Positions 39,550 to 47,581 of a stretch of DNA of 54,769 nt are shown here, one piece after another (the first letter of the stretch is position 1; each line of letters begins with the position of its first letter). The stretch lies in the NCBI GenBank assembly GCA_905480425.1, contig CAJQQG010000020.1, positions 1 through 54,769 of the forward strand. The letters run 5' to 3'. A program made the position numbers and the translations under genes. Under the pieces are notes generated by a model. It was not told the DNA's origin. It saw only the letters and a list, made by a program, of their open reading frames with translations, and searched no databases. Source of the stretch: an uncultured Flavobacteriaceae bacterium. Lineage in GTDB: Bacteria > Bacteroidota > Bacteroidia > Flavobacteriales > Flavobacteriaceae.

Positions 39550-40938
39550 TTAACTTATTGGTTCAAATTTAGCTGTAAAGTGACGTAAACTAATAATAGG
39601 ACCCTCATATATCAATTTTAAACCTTTCATCTCATTCCGCCGTTCAAATACATCTGCAAGAGCATTAACAACAACATCCATATGCCGATTTGTATATACT
39701 CTCCTAGAGACTGTAAGTCGAACAAGTTCTAAGTCTGGAAAAATAATTTTTCCTGTTTCAGGATTTTTTTTTGAAAAGGCACATGAACCAAGTTCAACTC
39801 CTCTTACGCCACCTGTTTTAAATAATTCAACCACCATGGCCTGACCAGGAAATTCAGATTGAGGAATATTAGGATAAAATTTTTGAGCATCAACATACAC
39901 TCCATGTCCGCCTGTTGGTAAAATTATTGGAACTCCTTTTTTTGCTAATTGTTCTCCTAAATAAGCGACTTGATTAATTCTATATTCTAAGTAGTCTTCT
40001 TCAACTCCCTCATATAAGCCAATTGCGAGTGCCTCTAGATCCCTTCCACTCATTCCACCATAGGTTACGAATCCCTCATTGATTATTGCTAATTGATTAA
40101 TAGCAGGAAATAGTTCTTCGTGCCTAGTGCAAATAAAACCTCCTATATTAACTAATCCATCTTTTTTAGAACTCATAACACATCCATCTGCATAGGAAAA
40201 TAACTCAAGGGCTATCTCTTTGATGGTCTTATCCTCATAACCTTCTTCTCTCATTTTTATGAAATAACAATTTTCTGCAAATCTAGCTGCATCAATCATC
40301 AATGGAATCTTGTTAGCTTTTGCAATTACAGAAACCATTCTTATATTATTAATTGAAACAGGTTGCCCTCCATTTCCATTACTTGTAATTGTAATAATGA
40401 TTAATGGTATATTTTCAGAACCATGTTGTTTAATAAAATTTTGCAATTTTTTGATATCCATGTTTCCTTTAAAAGGATGTGGATTTGAATTTGCAGTTCT
40501 TCCTTCTTCAATAATCAGATCAACAGGTATTGAACCTGCAATTTCTGCATGACCTTTAAAACTATCAAAGTGTAAATTTCCTAAAATATATCCTCCTTTT
40601 TTTGCATACAATTGTGACATAATAAAATCAGCTGCTCGCCCTTGATGAGTGGGTTGCATATATGGAAATCCCATAATGTCTTGAACGGAATTTCGAAGGT
40701 TATAAAAGCTCTTACTTCCAGCATATGACTCGTCTCCTTTCATCACTCCAGCCCACTGATTACTACTCATAGCAGAGGTTCCACTATCAGTAATCATATC
40801 GATATAAACCTGTTCAGCTTCAAGTCTAAAAACATTAAAATCTGCTTTTTTTATCCACTCTTCTCTTTCTGGCCTTGTTGACTTTTTTATTGGTTCAATG
40901 ACCTTAATTCTAAAAGGTTCTGCATTTAAAAATTTCAT
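39550..40938 (-). CDS. tryptophanase-like PLP-dependent beta-eliminating lyase
   Basis: The 462-residue protein belongs to the tryptophanase/tyrosine phenol-lyase family, which splits the amino acid into pyruvate, ammonia and indole or phenol. Family blocks include TDSGTSAMSSNQWAGVM, PTHQGRAAD, TITSNGNGGQPVS, IDAARFAEN and the PLP lysine in MSSKKDGLVN (Lys259). Two positions that separate the subfamilies point to tryptophanase: the residue after Phe124 is Asp125, as in TnaA and unlike the Thr of tyrosine phenol-lyase, and Leu383 replaces the Arg that binds the phenol-lyase substrate. It is the second gene of the leftward operon, after an indoleamine-dioxygenase homologue. Real substrate unproven. 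Confidence 0.88.
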   Translation of the reverse strand: MKFLNAEPFRIKVIEPIKKSTRPEREEWIKKADFNVFRLEAEQVYIDMITDSGTSAMSSNQWAGVMKGDESYAGSKSFYNLRNSVQDIMGFPYMQPTHQGRAADFIMSQLYAKKGGYILGNLHFDSFKGHAEIAGSIPVDLIIEEGRTANSNPHPFKGNMDIKKLQNFIKQHGSENIPLIIITITSNGNGGQPVSINNIRMVSVIAKANKIPLMIDAARFAENCYFIKMREEGYEDKTIKEIALELFSYADGCVMSSKKDGLVNIGGFICTRHEELFPAINQLAIINEGFVTYGGMSGRDLEALAIGLYEGVEEDYLEYRINQVAYLGEQLAKKGVPIILPTGGHGVYVDAQKFYPNIPQSEFPGQAMVVELFKTGGVRGVELGSCAFSKKNPETGKIIFPDLELVRLTVSRRVYTNRHMDVVVNALADVFERRNEMKGLKLIYEGPIISLRHFTAKFEPIS

Positions 40939-40967
40939 TCAGTTTATATGTTTTATTTAGTTAAATA

Positions 40968-40979
40968 TAATGATTTTAA
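40968..40979. promoter_or_regulatory. TAATGATTTTAA motif upstream of the tryptophanase-like gene
   Basis: The same 12-mer also occurs at 42428-42439 and 52762-52773, each time in a promoter-proximal intergenic stretch. It could be a shared regulator site, but the sequence is AT-rich and chance is possible. Confidence 0.3.
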
Positions 40980-40995
40980 AGTTTGAGTATTTTAA

Positions 40996-42393
40996 TCAAA
41001 TCTTATCATCATTTAATTTCATTTCTTTATTCAACTTATAAACCTTGGCTGGATCATATGATTTTTTATTTAAAATTTCAAGTTGCTTCTTTAGTAAAGA
41101 TCTTTTTCGGTCAAATTCTTCTTTCCAAAAAGGTAGATTTGATTTTATCAATTTTTGAGGTAATTTATTGAAATTTATTTCCATAGTGTTTAAAACAGCC
41201 GTTATTTGATTTGGAATCCACGAGATAATAGGTGTTCCCCCAGTAGCTTTTGGATAAACAGTATTTTGCATAATGTATTTTTGAACAAACTGCCAATGAC
41301 CATTTCTAAAAGCATAAATTTCATCAAGTAATAACAACAATATTAATATTCCCTCAAAATTATTTGAATGCTCCAGACGTTCAATTAATGAATTAGATTT
41401 TTCTGAAAAATAAACTCTTGTATCTTCCAAAAAAGATTGAATACACATAGGTCTATAACTCCTTAAATCATTTAAATAGTGTGTAAGTTCATTTTTTGGA
41501 TACTGATTTATAACTCCTGAAAAAATATCCATAAGGGGAATAATATTATCTTGAGCTCCAGTTTGACCTCGATATTTTTGTGGCTTATCACTTACATTTT
41601 CATAAACTAAACCATCACCAAAAATTTCATCATTCCCTTTGATACCCATAATAAAAATTCGAAAATCATTATAATGTTCCCATCTAGATGCTGTCCACAT
41701 TAGTTGTCTTCTTTCATTAATTTTAATCATTGTTTTATAACCTAGATCTAAAGCTTTATTAAGTTGTTTATCAGAATTTGAGTTTTGTAGGTCAATTACG
41801 GATTTCACAAGGTTAGGAGAATGTTGATTAATATCTACATGAAGCATAATAAAACCACGCTCATCGTCCATACCTGAAAAACTACATGCCATTCCAAGAT
41901 TTTCCCAATTCAGACCTCCTTTTGGATCAATCTTAAAATAATTCCCCAATGAATAAGCATAGTGATAATCTAAAAAAGGATAGACATCTAGTTTTTTGGC
42001 TACAATAGAAAATGGTTCAGCAATTTGATTAGGTAAAAAAACATTTGCCTTTCCGTATTTATTATTTTCAAGAAAATAAAAATGGGCAGGGGCAAGTGTG
42101 AAAGAAGAAGTTATAAATGCATAACACCGGAACAAGGCTTGAATAATAAACGGATCTTTTTCTAATGTGACTTCATTTTTAAAATTAGTTATGTTTGCAA
42201 CTCTTTTTTCAACCTCTCCTTTAAATGACAAAATACCTCTATTGTTTTGATCTTTTAAAATAGGAAGATCATCTATAAATATTTGAAGTGATTTATATAA
42301 TTCAGGCAAATACCTTAAGGGCTCTTTTATTGGAAGGAATCCGTTTTTTTCATTAACGTCAAAAAAGCCATCTGAGTAAATTTTTCTAATCAT
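40996..42393 (-). CDS. indoleamine 2,3-dioxygenase-like heme protein
   Basis: The family opens the indole ring of tryptophan and related indoles with O2, giving N-formylkynurenine-type products. The 465-residue protein keeps the family signature blocks: FIMGIKGNDEIFGDGLVYEN near 247-266 (compare SGWKGN and DGLVYEG of animal enzymes), QTGAQDNIIPLMDIFSGV, YLNDLRSYRP, the presumed proximal heme histidine His366 in FRNGHWQFVQKYI, and ATGGTPIISWIPNQ in place of the GTGGT loop. A charged C-terminal tail of about 50 residues is extra. It is the first gene of the leftward operon, just downstream of the inverted repeat. Known relatives act on free indoleamines; here the partner genes suggest tryptophan or a tryptophan conjugate. 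Confidence 0.85.
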   Translation of the reverse strand: MIRKIYSDGFFDVNEKNGFLPIKEPLRYLPELYKSLQIFIDDLPILKDQNNRGILSFKGEVEKRVANITNFKNEVTLEKDPFIIQALFRCYAFITSSFTLAPAHFYFLENNKYGKANVFLPNQIAEPFSIVAKKLDVYPFLDYHYAYSLGNYFKIDPKGGLNWENLGMACSFSGMDDERGFIMLHVDINQHSPNLVKSVIDLQNSNSDKQLNKALDLGYKTMIKINERRQLMWTASRWEHYNDFRIFIMGIKGNDEIFGDGLVYENVSDKPQKYRGQTGAQDNIIPLMDIFSGVINQYPKNELTHYLNDLRSYRPMCIQSFLEDTRVYFSEKSNSLIERLEHSNNFEGILILLLLLDEIYAFRNGHWQFVQKYIMQNTVYPKATGGTPIISWIPNQITAVLNTMEINFNKLPQKLIKSNLPFWKEEFDRKRSLLKKQLEILNKKSYDPAKVYKLNKEMKLNDDKI

Positions 42394-42407
42394 TAAAAAT
42401 AATTTTA

Positions 42408-42460
42408 GTTGATTAATTTTAATAAGTTAATGATTTTAATTTGTTTCTAAATTAATCAAC
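42408..42460. promoter_or_regulatory. 12 bp inverted repeat in the divergent operon promoter region
   Basis: GTTGATTAATTT (42408-42419) and AAATTAATCAAC (42449-42460) are perfect complements separated by 29 bp. One copy of TAATGATTTTAA lies between the arms. A second short palindrome-like site, TTAAGCGCTAA, is at 42527-42537, closer to the rightward operon. No exact TAnnTTTG box is present on either strand in this 172 bp gap. Confidence 0.5.
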
Positions 42461-42565
42461 AACTAATTTTTAATACACAACGAGTTTATTAATTAAGTTT
42501 TAAATATATTTAGATATAAATAATCGTTAAGCGCTAACTTAAAGTGCTTTTGTATTTTCTAAAGC

Positions 42566-44233
42566 ATGATTAATAATCAACAAAAAGTCATACGAATTCA
42601 CCCTAAAGACAATGTTCTAGTTGCATTAATTAATTTAAAAAAAGGTGACACAATTGATTTTGAAAATAAATCATATATCTTAAACGAGGATATAGCAGCA
42701 AAACATAAATTCACAACAAAAAAAATTGATGAAGGAGATTTAGTCTATATGTATGGGGTTATAGTGGGAAGAGCGATAAAAAAAATCGGGAAAGGATGTA
42801 TTATTAATAGTTCTAATTTAATTCATGAAACTGAAAATCATAGTATTAAGTCTCATCAAAAAAAGTCTAAATGGAATGCTCCTCCACTTATAGATTTTAA
42901 AAATAAAACATTTGATGGATACCACAGAGATAATAAAAGTGTGGGTACTGAAAATAATTGGCTTGTAATTCCATTAGTTTTTTGTCAAAATAGAAATATT
43001 GAGGTTTTGAAACAGGCGTTAGTTGAAAAACTAGGCTTTGGAAAAAAAAATCACTTAGGCTTGGATGTTCAATCCTTAATTGATAGTTATAAAGCAAAAG
43101 AAAGTAATGAAGTTATCTTAAATAAAAATATAATTGTTGATCCCGAAGAAAAATCCAAAAATCCACTCTTTCCTAATGTTGATGGTATCAAATTCCTAAC
43201 TCATGATGGTGGTTGTGGTGGTGCTTCCAGTGACGCAATAACACTTTGCAATTTACTTGCTGGATATATTAACAATTCAAATGTAGCGGGTGCAACTATT
43301 CTGAGTTTAGGATGTCAACATGCACAAGCAAGTATTTTAGTGACTGCTTTGAAAAGAATGTCACCTAAAATTACAAAACCCGTATACATTTTAGAACAGC
43401 AACAAAGTAACTCAGAAAAAGAATTTTTGGCTGCAGCAGTTAAAAAAACATTTATTGGATTAATTGAGGCTAATAAAATAGTTCGAGAGCCTGCTTCATT
43501 GAGTAAATTGATTATTGGTTTGGAGTGTGGAGGTTCAGATGGTTTTTCTGGTATTTCAGCAAATCCAACCTTAGGATATGTTTCTGATTTATTAGTTGGA
43601 CTTGGAGGCACAACCATCTTGTCAGAATTTCCTGAACTAAGTGGCGTAGAACAAGAATTAATTAATCGGTGTGTAGATCCAAAAAAAGCAGTAAAATTCA
43701 ATTCTCTGATGACAGATTACAACTCAAAGGCCGAGGCACTTGGAGCAGCATTTTCAATGAACCCATCTCCTGGAAATATTAAAGATGGATTAATTACAGA
43801 TGCAATAAAATCAGCAGGAGCGGCTAAAAAAGGTGGTACCTCTCCTATTATAGATGTATTAGATTATACAGAGCAAGTAATAACTCCTGGATTAAATTTG
43901 TTGTGCACCCCAGGAAATGATGTAGAATCGACAACTGGACTTGCAGGCTCCGGTGCTAACATTATATTATTTACTACAGGACTTGGAACCCCTACCGGAA
44001 ATCCGATTACTCCAGTAATCAAAATATCTTCAAATAGTTACTTGTACAACAAAATGCGAGATATTATTGATTTTAATACGGGTAGCATAATTGAGGGCAC
44101 ATGTTCTATAAAAGAAAGTGGTGAAGCCTTATTAAATTTTATTATCAAAATTGCTAGTGGAAAAATAAAGCCAAAAGCACGTAATTTAAATCAAGATGAT
44201 TTTATTCCTTGGAAAAGAGGAATGTCACTTTAA
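42566..44233 (+). CDS. UxaA/altronate-dehydratase-family sugar-acid dehydratase, probably L-fuconate dehydratase
   Basis: The 555-residue protein joins an N-terminal SAF domain (about residues 1-95) to a UxaA C-terminal domain. The latter shows THDGGCGGASSDA, LGCQHAQAS, VGLECGGSDGFSGISANP and LGYVSDLLVGLGGTTILSE, all typical of this iron-dependent dehydratase family. Characterised members dehydrate altronate or galactarate. In this operon the reaction needed is L-fuconate to 2-keto-3-deoxy-L-fuconate, usually done by an enolase-family enzyme, which is absent here; the substrate assignment rests on context. First gene of the rightward operon. Confidence 0.82.
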   Translation: MINNQQKVIRIHPKDNVLVALINLKKGDTIDFENKSYILNEDIAAKHKFTTKKIDEGDLVYMYGVIVGRAIKKIGKGCIINSSNLIHETENHSIKSHQKKSKWNAPPLIDFKNKTFDGYHRDNKSVGTENNWLVIPLVFCQNRNIEVLKQALVEKLGFGKKNHLGLDVQSLIDSYKAKESNEVILNKNIIVDPEEKSKNPLFPNVDGIKFLTHDGGCGGASSDAITLCNLLAGYINNSNVAGATILSLGCQHAQASILVTALKRMSPKITKPVYILEQQQSNSEKEFLAAAVKKTFIGLIEANKIVREPASLSKLIIGLECGGSDGFSGISANPTLGYVSDLLVGLGGTTILSEFPELSGVEQELINRCVDPKKAVKFNSLMTDYNSKAEALGAAFSMNPSPGNIKDGLITDAIKSAGAAKKGGTSPIIDVLDYTEQVITPGLNLLCTPGNDVESTTGLAGSGANIILFTTGLGTPTGNPITPVIKISSNSYLYNKMRDIIDFNTGSIIEGTCSIKESGEALLNFIIKIASGKIKPKARNLNQDDFIPWKRGMSL

Positions 44234-44294
44234 TAATTAATTTAATTGTTTGAGGCAAACAAAAAATAATAGATAATCATACTTATTTTGAAAA

Positions 44295-45077
44295 ATGATA
44301 AAATTTAGTTTGAAAAATAAAACAGTAATTGTTACTGGAGGTGGAAGTGGTATTGGAAAAGCAATTTCGAAAACCTTTGCCAAACAGGGAGCTAAAGTAC
44401 ATATTTTAGATTTTAATGAAACAAGTCTCAAAGAGACGGTTTCTGAAATTAATTTATTAACATCTAGTGCTGAAGGATATTTTTGCGATGTATCAATACA
44501 GAAGGAGGTAAATTTGATAATTAAAAAAATTACAGAAAAAAACAATATTGATATCTTAATCAATAATGCAGGTATAGCACATGTAGGAAATATAGAATCT
44601 GTTGAAGAAAATGATCTTGATTTATTGTATAATGTAAATATAAAAGGAATTTACAATTGCATTAAAGCAACTATTCCTTCAATGAAAAAATCAAAAAGTG
44701 GAGTAATTCTAAATTTAGCTTCAATTGCATCCTCTGTAGGTATTAATGATAGGTTTGCTTACTCAATGTCAAAGGGAGCTGTTCTTTCAATGACCTATTC
44801 AATCGCAAAAGATTATTTAACATCTAACATCAGATGTAATTGCATTTCACCCGGAAGAGTTCACACACCCTTTGTGGATGGGTTCATTAAGAAAAACTAT
44901 CCGGAAAAGCAGAAAGACATGTTTAAAAAACTATCTCAATCACAGCCAATTGGTAGAATGGGAAAACCTCAAGAAATTGCTGACTTAGCTTTATTTCTAT
45001 GTTCGGATGAAGCTGGTTTTATTACAGGTTCTGATTATGCGATAGACGGGGGCTTTATAAAATTAAATGGTAAGTAA
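44295..45077 (+). CDS. SDR oxidoreductase, probably 2-keto-3-deoxy-L-fuconate dehydrogenase
   Basis: The 260-residue short-chain dehydrogenase has TGGGSGIGKAI for the cofactor, an Asp after beta-2 (ILDFNETS, favouring NAD), NNAGIAHVG, catalytic Ser in LASIASSVG and YSMSKG, and the C-terminal block NCISPGRVHTPFVDGF plus IDGGFIKLN. In the non-phosphorylating fucose pathway this step makes the 2,4-diketo acid that the FAH-family hydrolase next door cleaves. The two genes are 17 bp apart. The SDR fold is certain; the substrate is inferred from the operon. Confidence 0.85.
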   Translation: MIKFSLKNKTVIVTGGGSGIGKAISKTFAKQGAKVHILDFNETSLKETVSEINLLTSSAEGYFCDVSIQKEVNLIIKKITEKNNIDILINNAGIAHVGNIESVEENDLDLLYNVNIKGIYNCIKATIPSMKKSKSGVILNLASIASSVGINDRFAYSMSKGAVLSMTYSIAKDYLTSNIRCNCISPGRVHTPFVDGFIKKNYPEKQKDMFKKLSQSQPIGRMGKPQEIADLALFLCSDEAGFITGSDYAIDGGFIKLNGK

Positions 45078-45094
45078 ATAATAGTTTAAATTAT

Positions 45095-45952
45095 ATGAAA
45101 TTAATTCGATTTGGAGAGGTAGGTAAAGAAAAACCTGGAATAATATTAGCGAATGGAACTAAAATAGATGTCTCAGACTTTGGTAGCGATTATGATGAAT
45201 TTTTTTTTGGTAATAATGGTCTCCAAAGATTAAAAGATTGGTTAAAAATAAATAAAGAAAATTGTCCTGTTATAGATAAGTCTATTAGACTAGGCGTTCC
45301 TTTAGTTCGACCATCTAAAATTGTTTGTGTTGGATTAAATTACACTAAACATGCTGAAGAAAGTGGCATGGAGATTCCTAAGGAACCTGTGCTATTTTTT
45401 AAAGCTACTTCTGCATTATCTGGACCTTTTGATAAAATTATCATTCCCAAAAATAGTAAAAAAACAGATTGGGAGGTTGAGTTGGCGATTATTATCGGAA
45501 AAAAAGCATCTTATATTACCAAAGAAGAAGCTTTAGAGCATGTTGCAGGCTATGTTCTTCATAATGATGTCAGCGAACGTGAATTTCAACTAGAACGCTC
45601 TGGACAATGGGTTAAGGGAAAAAGCTGCGATACATTTGCACCTATTGGACCTTTCATAGCGACTAAAGATGAAATAAAAAACCCCAATAACTTAAATCTT
45701 TGGCTTAAAGTAAATGATAAGATAATGCAAGATAGTTGTACATCAGATTTTATTTTTAACGTCCAACACGTTATTAGCCATATAAGTCAGTTCATGACTC
45801 TTTTACCAGGAGATATTATTTCAACAGGTACTCCGTTTGGTGTTGGCTTAGGACTTACTCCACCATTATACTTAAAACATGGAGATATTGTAGAGTTAGG
45901 AATTGAGGGTCTGGGAGAATCAAAACAACACGTTATTACTTACGAAAAATGA
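45095..45952 (+). CDS. FAH-family hydrolase, probably 2,4-diketo-3-deoxy-L-fuconate hydrolase
   Basis: The 285-residue protein has the fumarylacetoacetate hydrolase fold: CVGLNYTKHAEESG, then metal-binding acids in DWEVELAIIIGKKA and HNDVSEREFQLERSGQW, and the active-site region KSCDTFAPIGPF followed by ISTGTPFGVGLG. Relatives split 2,4-diketo acids into two smaller acids. For L-fucose the products would be pyruvate and L-lactate, which fits the lactate-oxidising gene at the operon end. The stop overlaps the next start by 4 bp. Confidence 0.86.
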   Translation: MKLIRFGEVGKEKPGIILANGTKIDVSDFGSDYDEFFFGNNGLQRLKDWLKINKENCPVIDKSIRLGVPLVRPSKIVCVGLNYTKHAEESGMEIPKEPVLFFKATSALSGPFDKIIIPKNSKKTDWEVELAIIIGKKASYITKEEALEHVAGYVLHNDVSEREFQLERSGQWVKGKSCDTFAPIGPFIATKDEIKNPNNLNLWLKVNDKIMQDSCTSDFIFNVQHVISHISQFMTLLPGDIISTGTPFGVGLGLTPPLYLKHGDIVELGIEGLGESKQHVITYEK

Positions 45953-46776
45953 AAATCGATTCACATCAACACTTTTGGAACTATAATGCAGAAAGAGATA
46001 ATTGGATTGATGAATCTATGTCGGTTATTAAAAAAGATTTTTCTCCTGAAGACCTTTACCCTATTCTTAAAAAAAACAATATTCATGGATGTGTTGCAAT
46101 TCAAGCAGATCAATCTGAAGAAGAAACCCATTTTTTACTTGATTTAGCAAAAAAGCACTCCTTTATTAAAGGTGTTATTGGGTGGATAGATTTATGTGAT
46201 AAAAATGTGGAGAAAAGAATTGCTTATTTTAATAAAAATAAACTTCTCAAAGGATATAGGCATATTATTCAAACAGAAAAAGAAGATTTTTTGTTGCGAA
46301 AAGAATTTCAAAATGGTTTACGCCAATTGGGTAAATTTAAATTAACCTACGATCTATTGATACTTCCCAATCAGATAAATGCAGCTATTAAATTAGTTTC
46401 TCTATTTCCTGATCAAGTCTTTATTTTAAATCATATAGCAAAACCGAAAATTTCAAAACCTTTAGAATCGAATTGGGTAAATCACATTAAAATATTAGCA
46501 ACCCATAGCAATGTAATGTGTAAAATTTCAGGAATGGTTACAGAAACTGAAAAATTTAAATGGAATCAAACTGATTTTATTCCTTTTCTTGATACTGTTA
46601 CTAATGCTTTTGGAGTAGATAGACTTCTTTTTGGATCAGACTGGCCTGTTTGTTTACTTGCTGCTTCTTATGATGAGGTAATTAAAATAAACAACGAATA
46701 TTTTAAAAATTTTTCGAAAAAAGACCGTGATAAAATATTTGGTGAAAATGCACAACGTATTTATAACTTAGATTAA
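45949..46776 (+). CDS. COG3618-type amidohydrolase, probably L-fuconolactonase
   Basis: The 275-residue TIM-barrel hydrolase starts with the metal motif DSHQHFWNY, has GYRHIIQTE, LNHIAKPKI with a conserved histidine, KISGMVTE and the late acid motif FGSDWPVCLL. This layout is that of the sugar-lactone lactonases that open L-fucono- or L-rhamnono-lactones. It overlaps the FAH gene by 4 bp and precedes the sugar dehydrogenase by 5 bp, as expected for the enzyme that receives its lactone. Confidence 0.87.
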   Translation: MKIDSHQHFWNYNAERDNWIDESMSVIKKDFSPEDLYPILKKNNIHGCVAIQADQSEEETHFLLDLAKKHSFIKGVIGWIDLCDKNVEKRIAYFNKNKLLKGYRHIIQTEKEDFLLRKEFQNGLRQLGKFKLTYDLLILPNQINAAIKLVSLFPDQVFILNHIAKPKISKPLESNWVNHIKILATHSNVMCKISGMVTETEKFKWNQTDFIPFLDTVTNAFGVDRLLFGSDWPVCLLAASYDEVIKINNEYFKNFSKKDRDKIFGENAQRIYNLD

Positions 46777-46781
46777 TAAAG

Positions 46782-47564
46782 ATGGATTTACAATTAAAAA
46801 ATAAAGTCATAATAGTAACTGGAGGCTCTAAGGGCATAGGAAATGGAATTTGTAATGTCCTAGCTGAAGAAGGAGCTATTCCTGTAATAATAGGAAGAAA
46901 TAAAGTAGATGTTATATCTGCAGTAAAAAAAATAAAGGTAAAAGGTTATCAAGTAGCCTATGCATTAGCAGAATTAACAAATCCTGATGAATGCGAGGCT
47001 GCAATAGAAAAAGTGACTAAAGAATTTAATAAGATAGATGGGTTAATAAACAATGCTGGAGTAAATGATAGTATAGGTTTAGAGAATGGATCCTATGACG
47101 AGTTTATGGAGTCAATTAAAAAAAATGTAGCTCACTATTATTCCATGGCCCACTTAGCACTTCCTGCTTTAAAAAAGAGTAAAGGTTCTATTGTTAATAT
47201 TGGTTCAAAAACTTCAATTACAGGTCAAGGAGAGACCTCTGGTTATGCAGCTGCAAATGGAGGTAGGAATGCTCTTACAAGAGAATGGGCTTTGGAGCTT
47301 CTTCCCTATTCAATTCGTGTTAATGCTGTGATAGTAGCTGAATGTTATACTCCCCTTTATGAAAAATGGATAAATACTTTTGATAATAAAGACGAAAAGT
47401 TAGCCTCTATTTTAAAAAATATTCCCTTGGAAAATAGAATGACAACAACACAAGAAATTGCAAACACTGTTGCATTTTTAATTTCTGAAAAATCGAGTCA
47501 TACTACTGGCCAATTAGTATATGTTGATGGAGGTTACACGCATTTAGACCGAGCCTTAAACTAG
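46782..47564 (+). CDS. SDR oxidoreductase, probably L-fucose dehydrogenase
   Basis: The 260-residue short-chain dehydrogenase has TGGSKGIGNGI, NNAGVNDSI, catalytic IGSKTSITGQGETSGYAAANGG and VDGGYTHLD. The family's YxxxK is altered: the expected Lys of YAAANGG is replaced by Asn, an unusual change that also occurs, as I recall, in the fucose-dehydrogenase-like SDR group of Bacteroidota, so it should be verified. VIVAECYTPLYEKWI replaces the usual PG motif. The expected reaction is L-fucose plus NAD(P) to L-fuconolactone. It lies 17 bp before fucP. Confidence 0.82.
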   Translation: MDLQLKNKVIIVTGGSKGIGNGICNVLAEEGAIPVIIGRNKVDVISAVKKIKVKGYQVAYALAELTNPDECEAAIEKVTKEFNKIDGLINNAGVNDSIGLENGSYDEFMESIKKNVAHYYSMAHLALPALKKSKGSIVNIGSKTSITGQGETSGYAAANGGRNALTREWALELLPYSIRVNAVIVAECYTPLYEKWINTFDNKDEKLASILKNIPLENRMTTTQEIANTVAFLISEKSSHTTGQLVYVDGGYTHLDRALN

Positions 47565-47581
47565 CATTTAGTAATATAATT

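Noticed and set aside
39550-40938. Tyrosine phenol-lyase as the name for the PLP lyase
   Set aside because: Two specificity positions (Asp125, Leu383) match tryptophanase, although overall similarity fits both.
44237-44563. Minus-strand frame overlapping the first SDR gene
   Set aside because: It is antisense to a clear SDR Rossmann motif and has no recognisable features.
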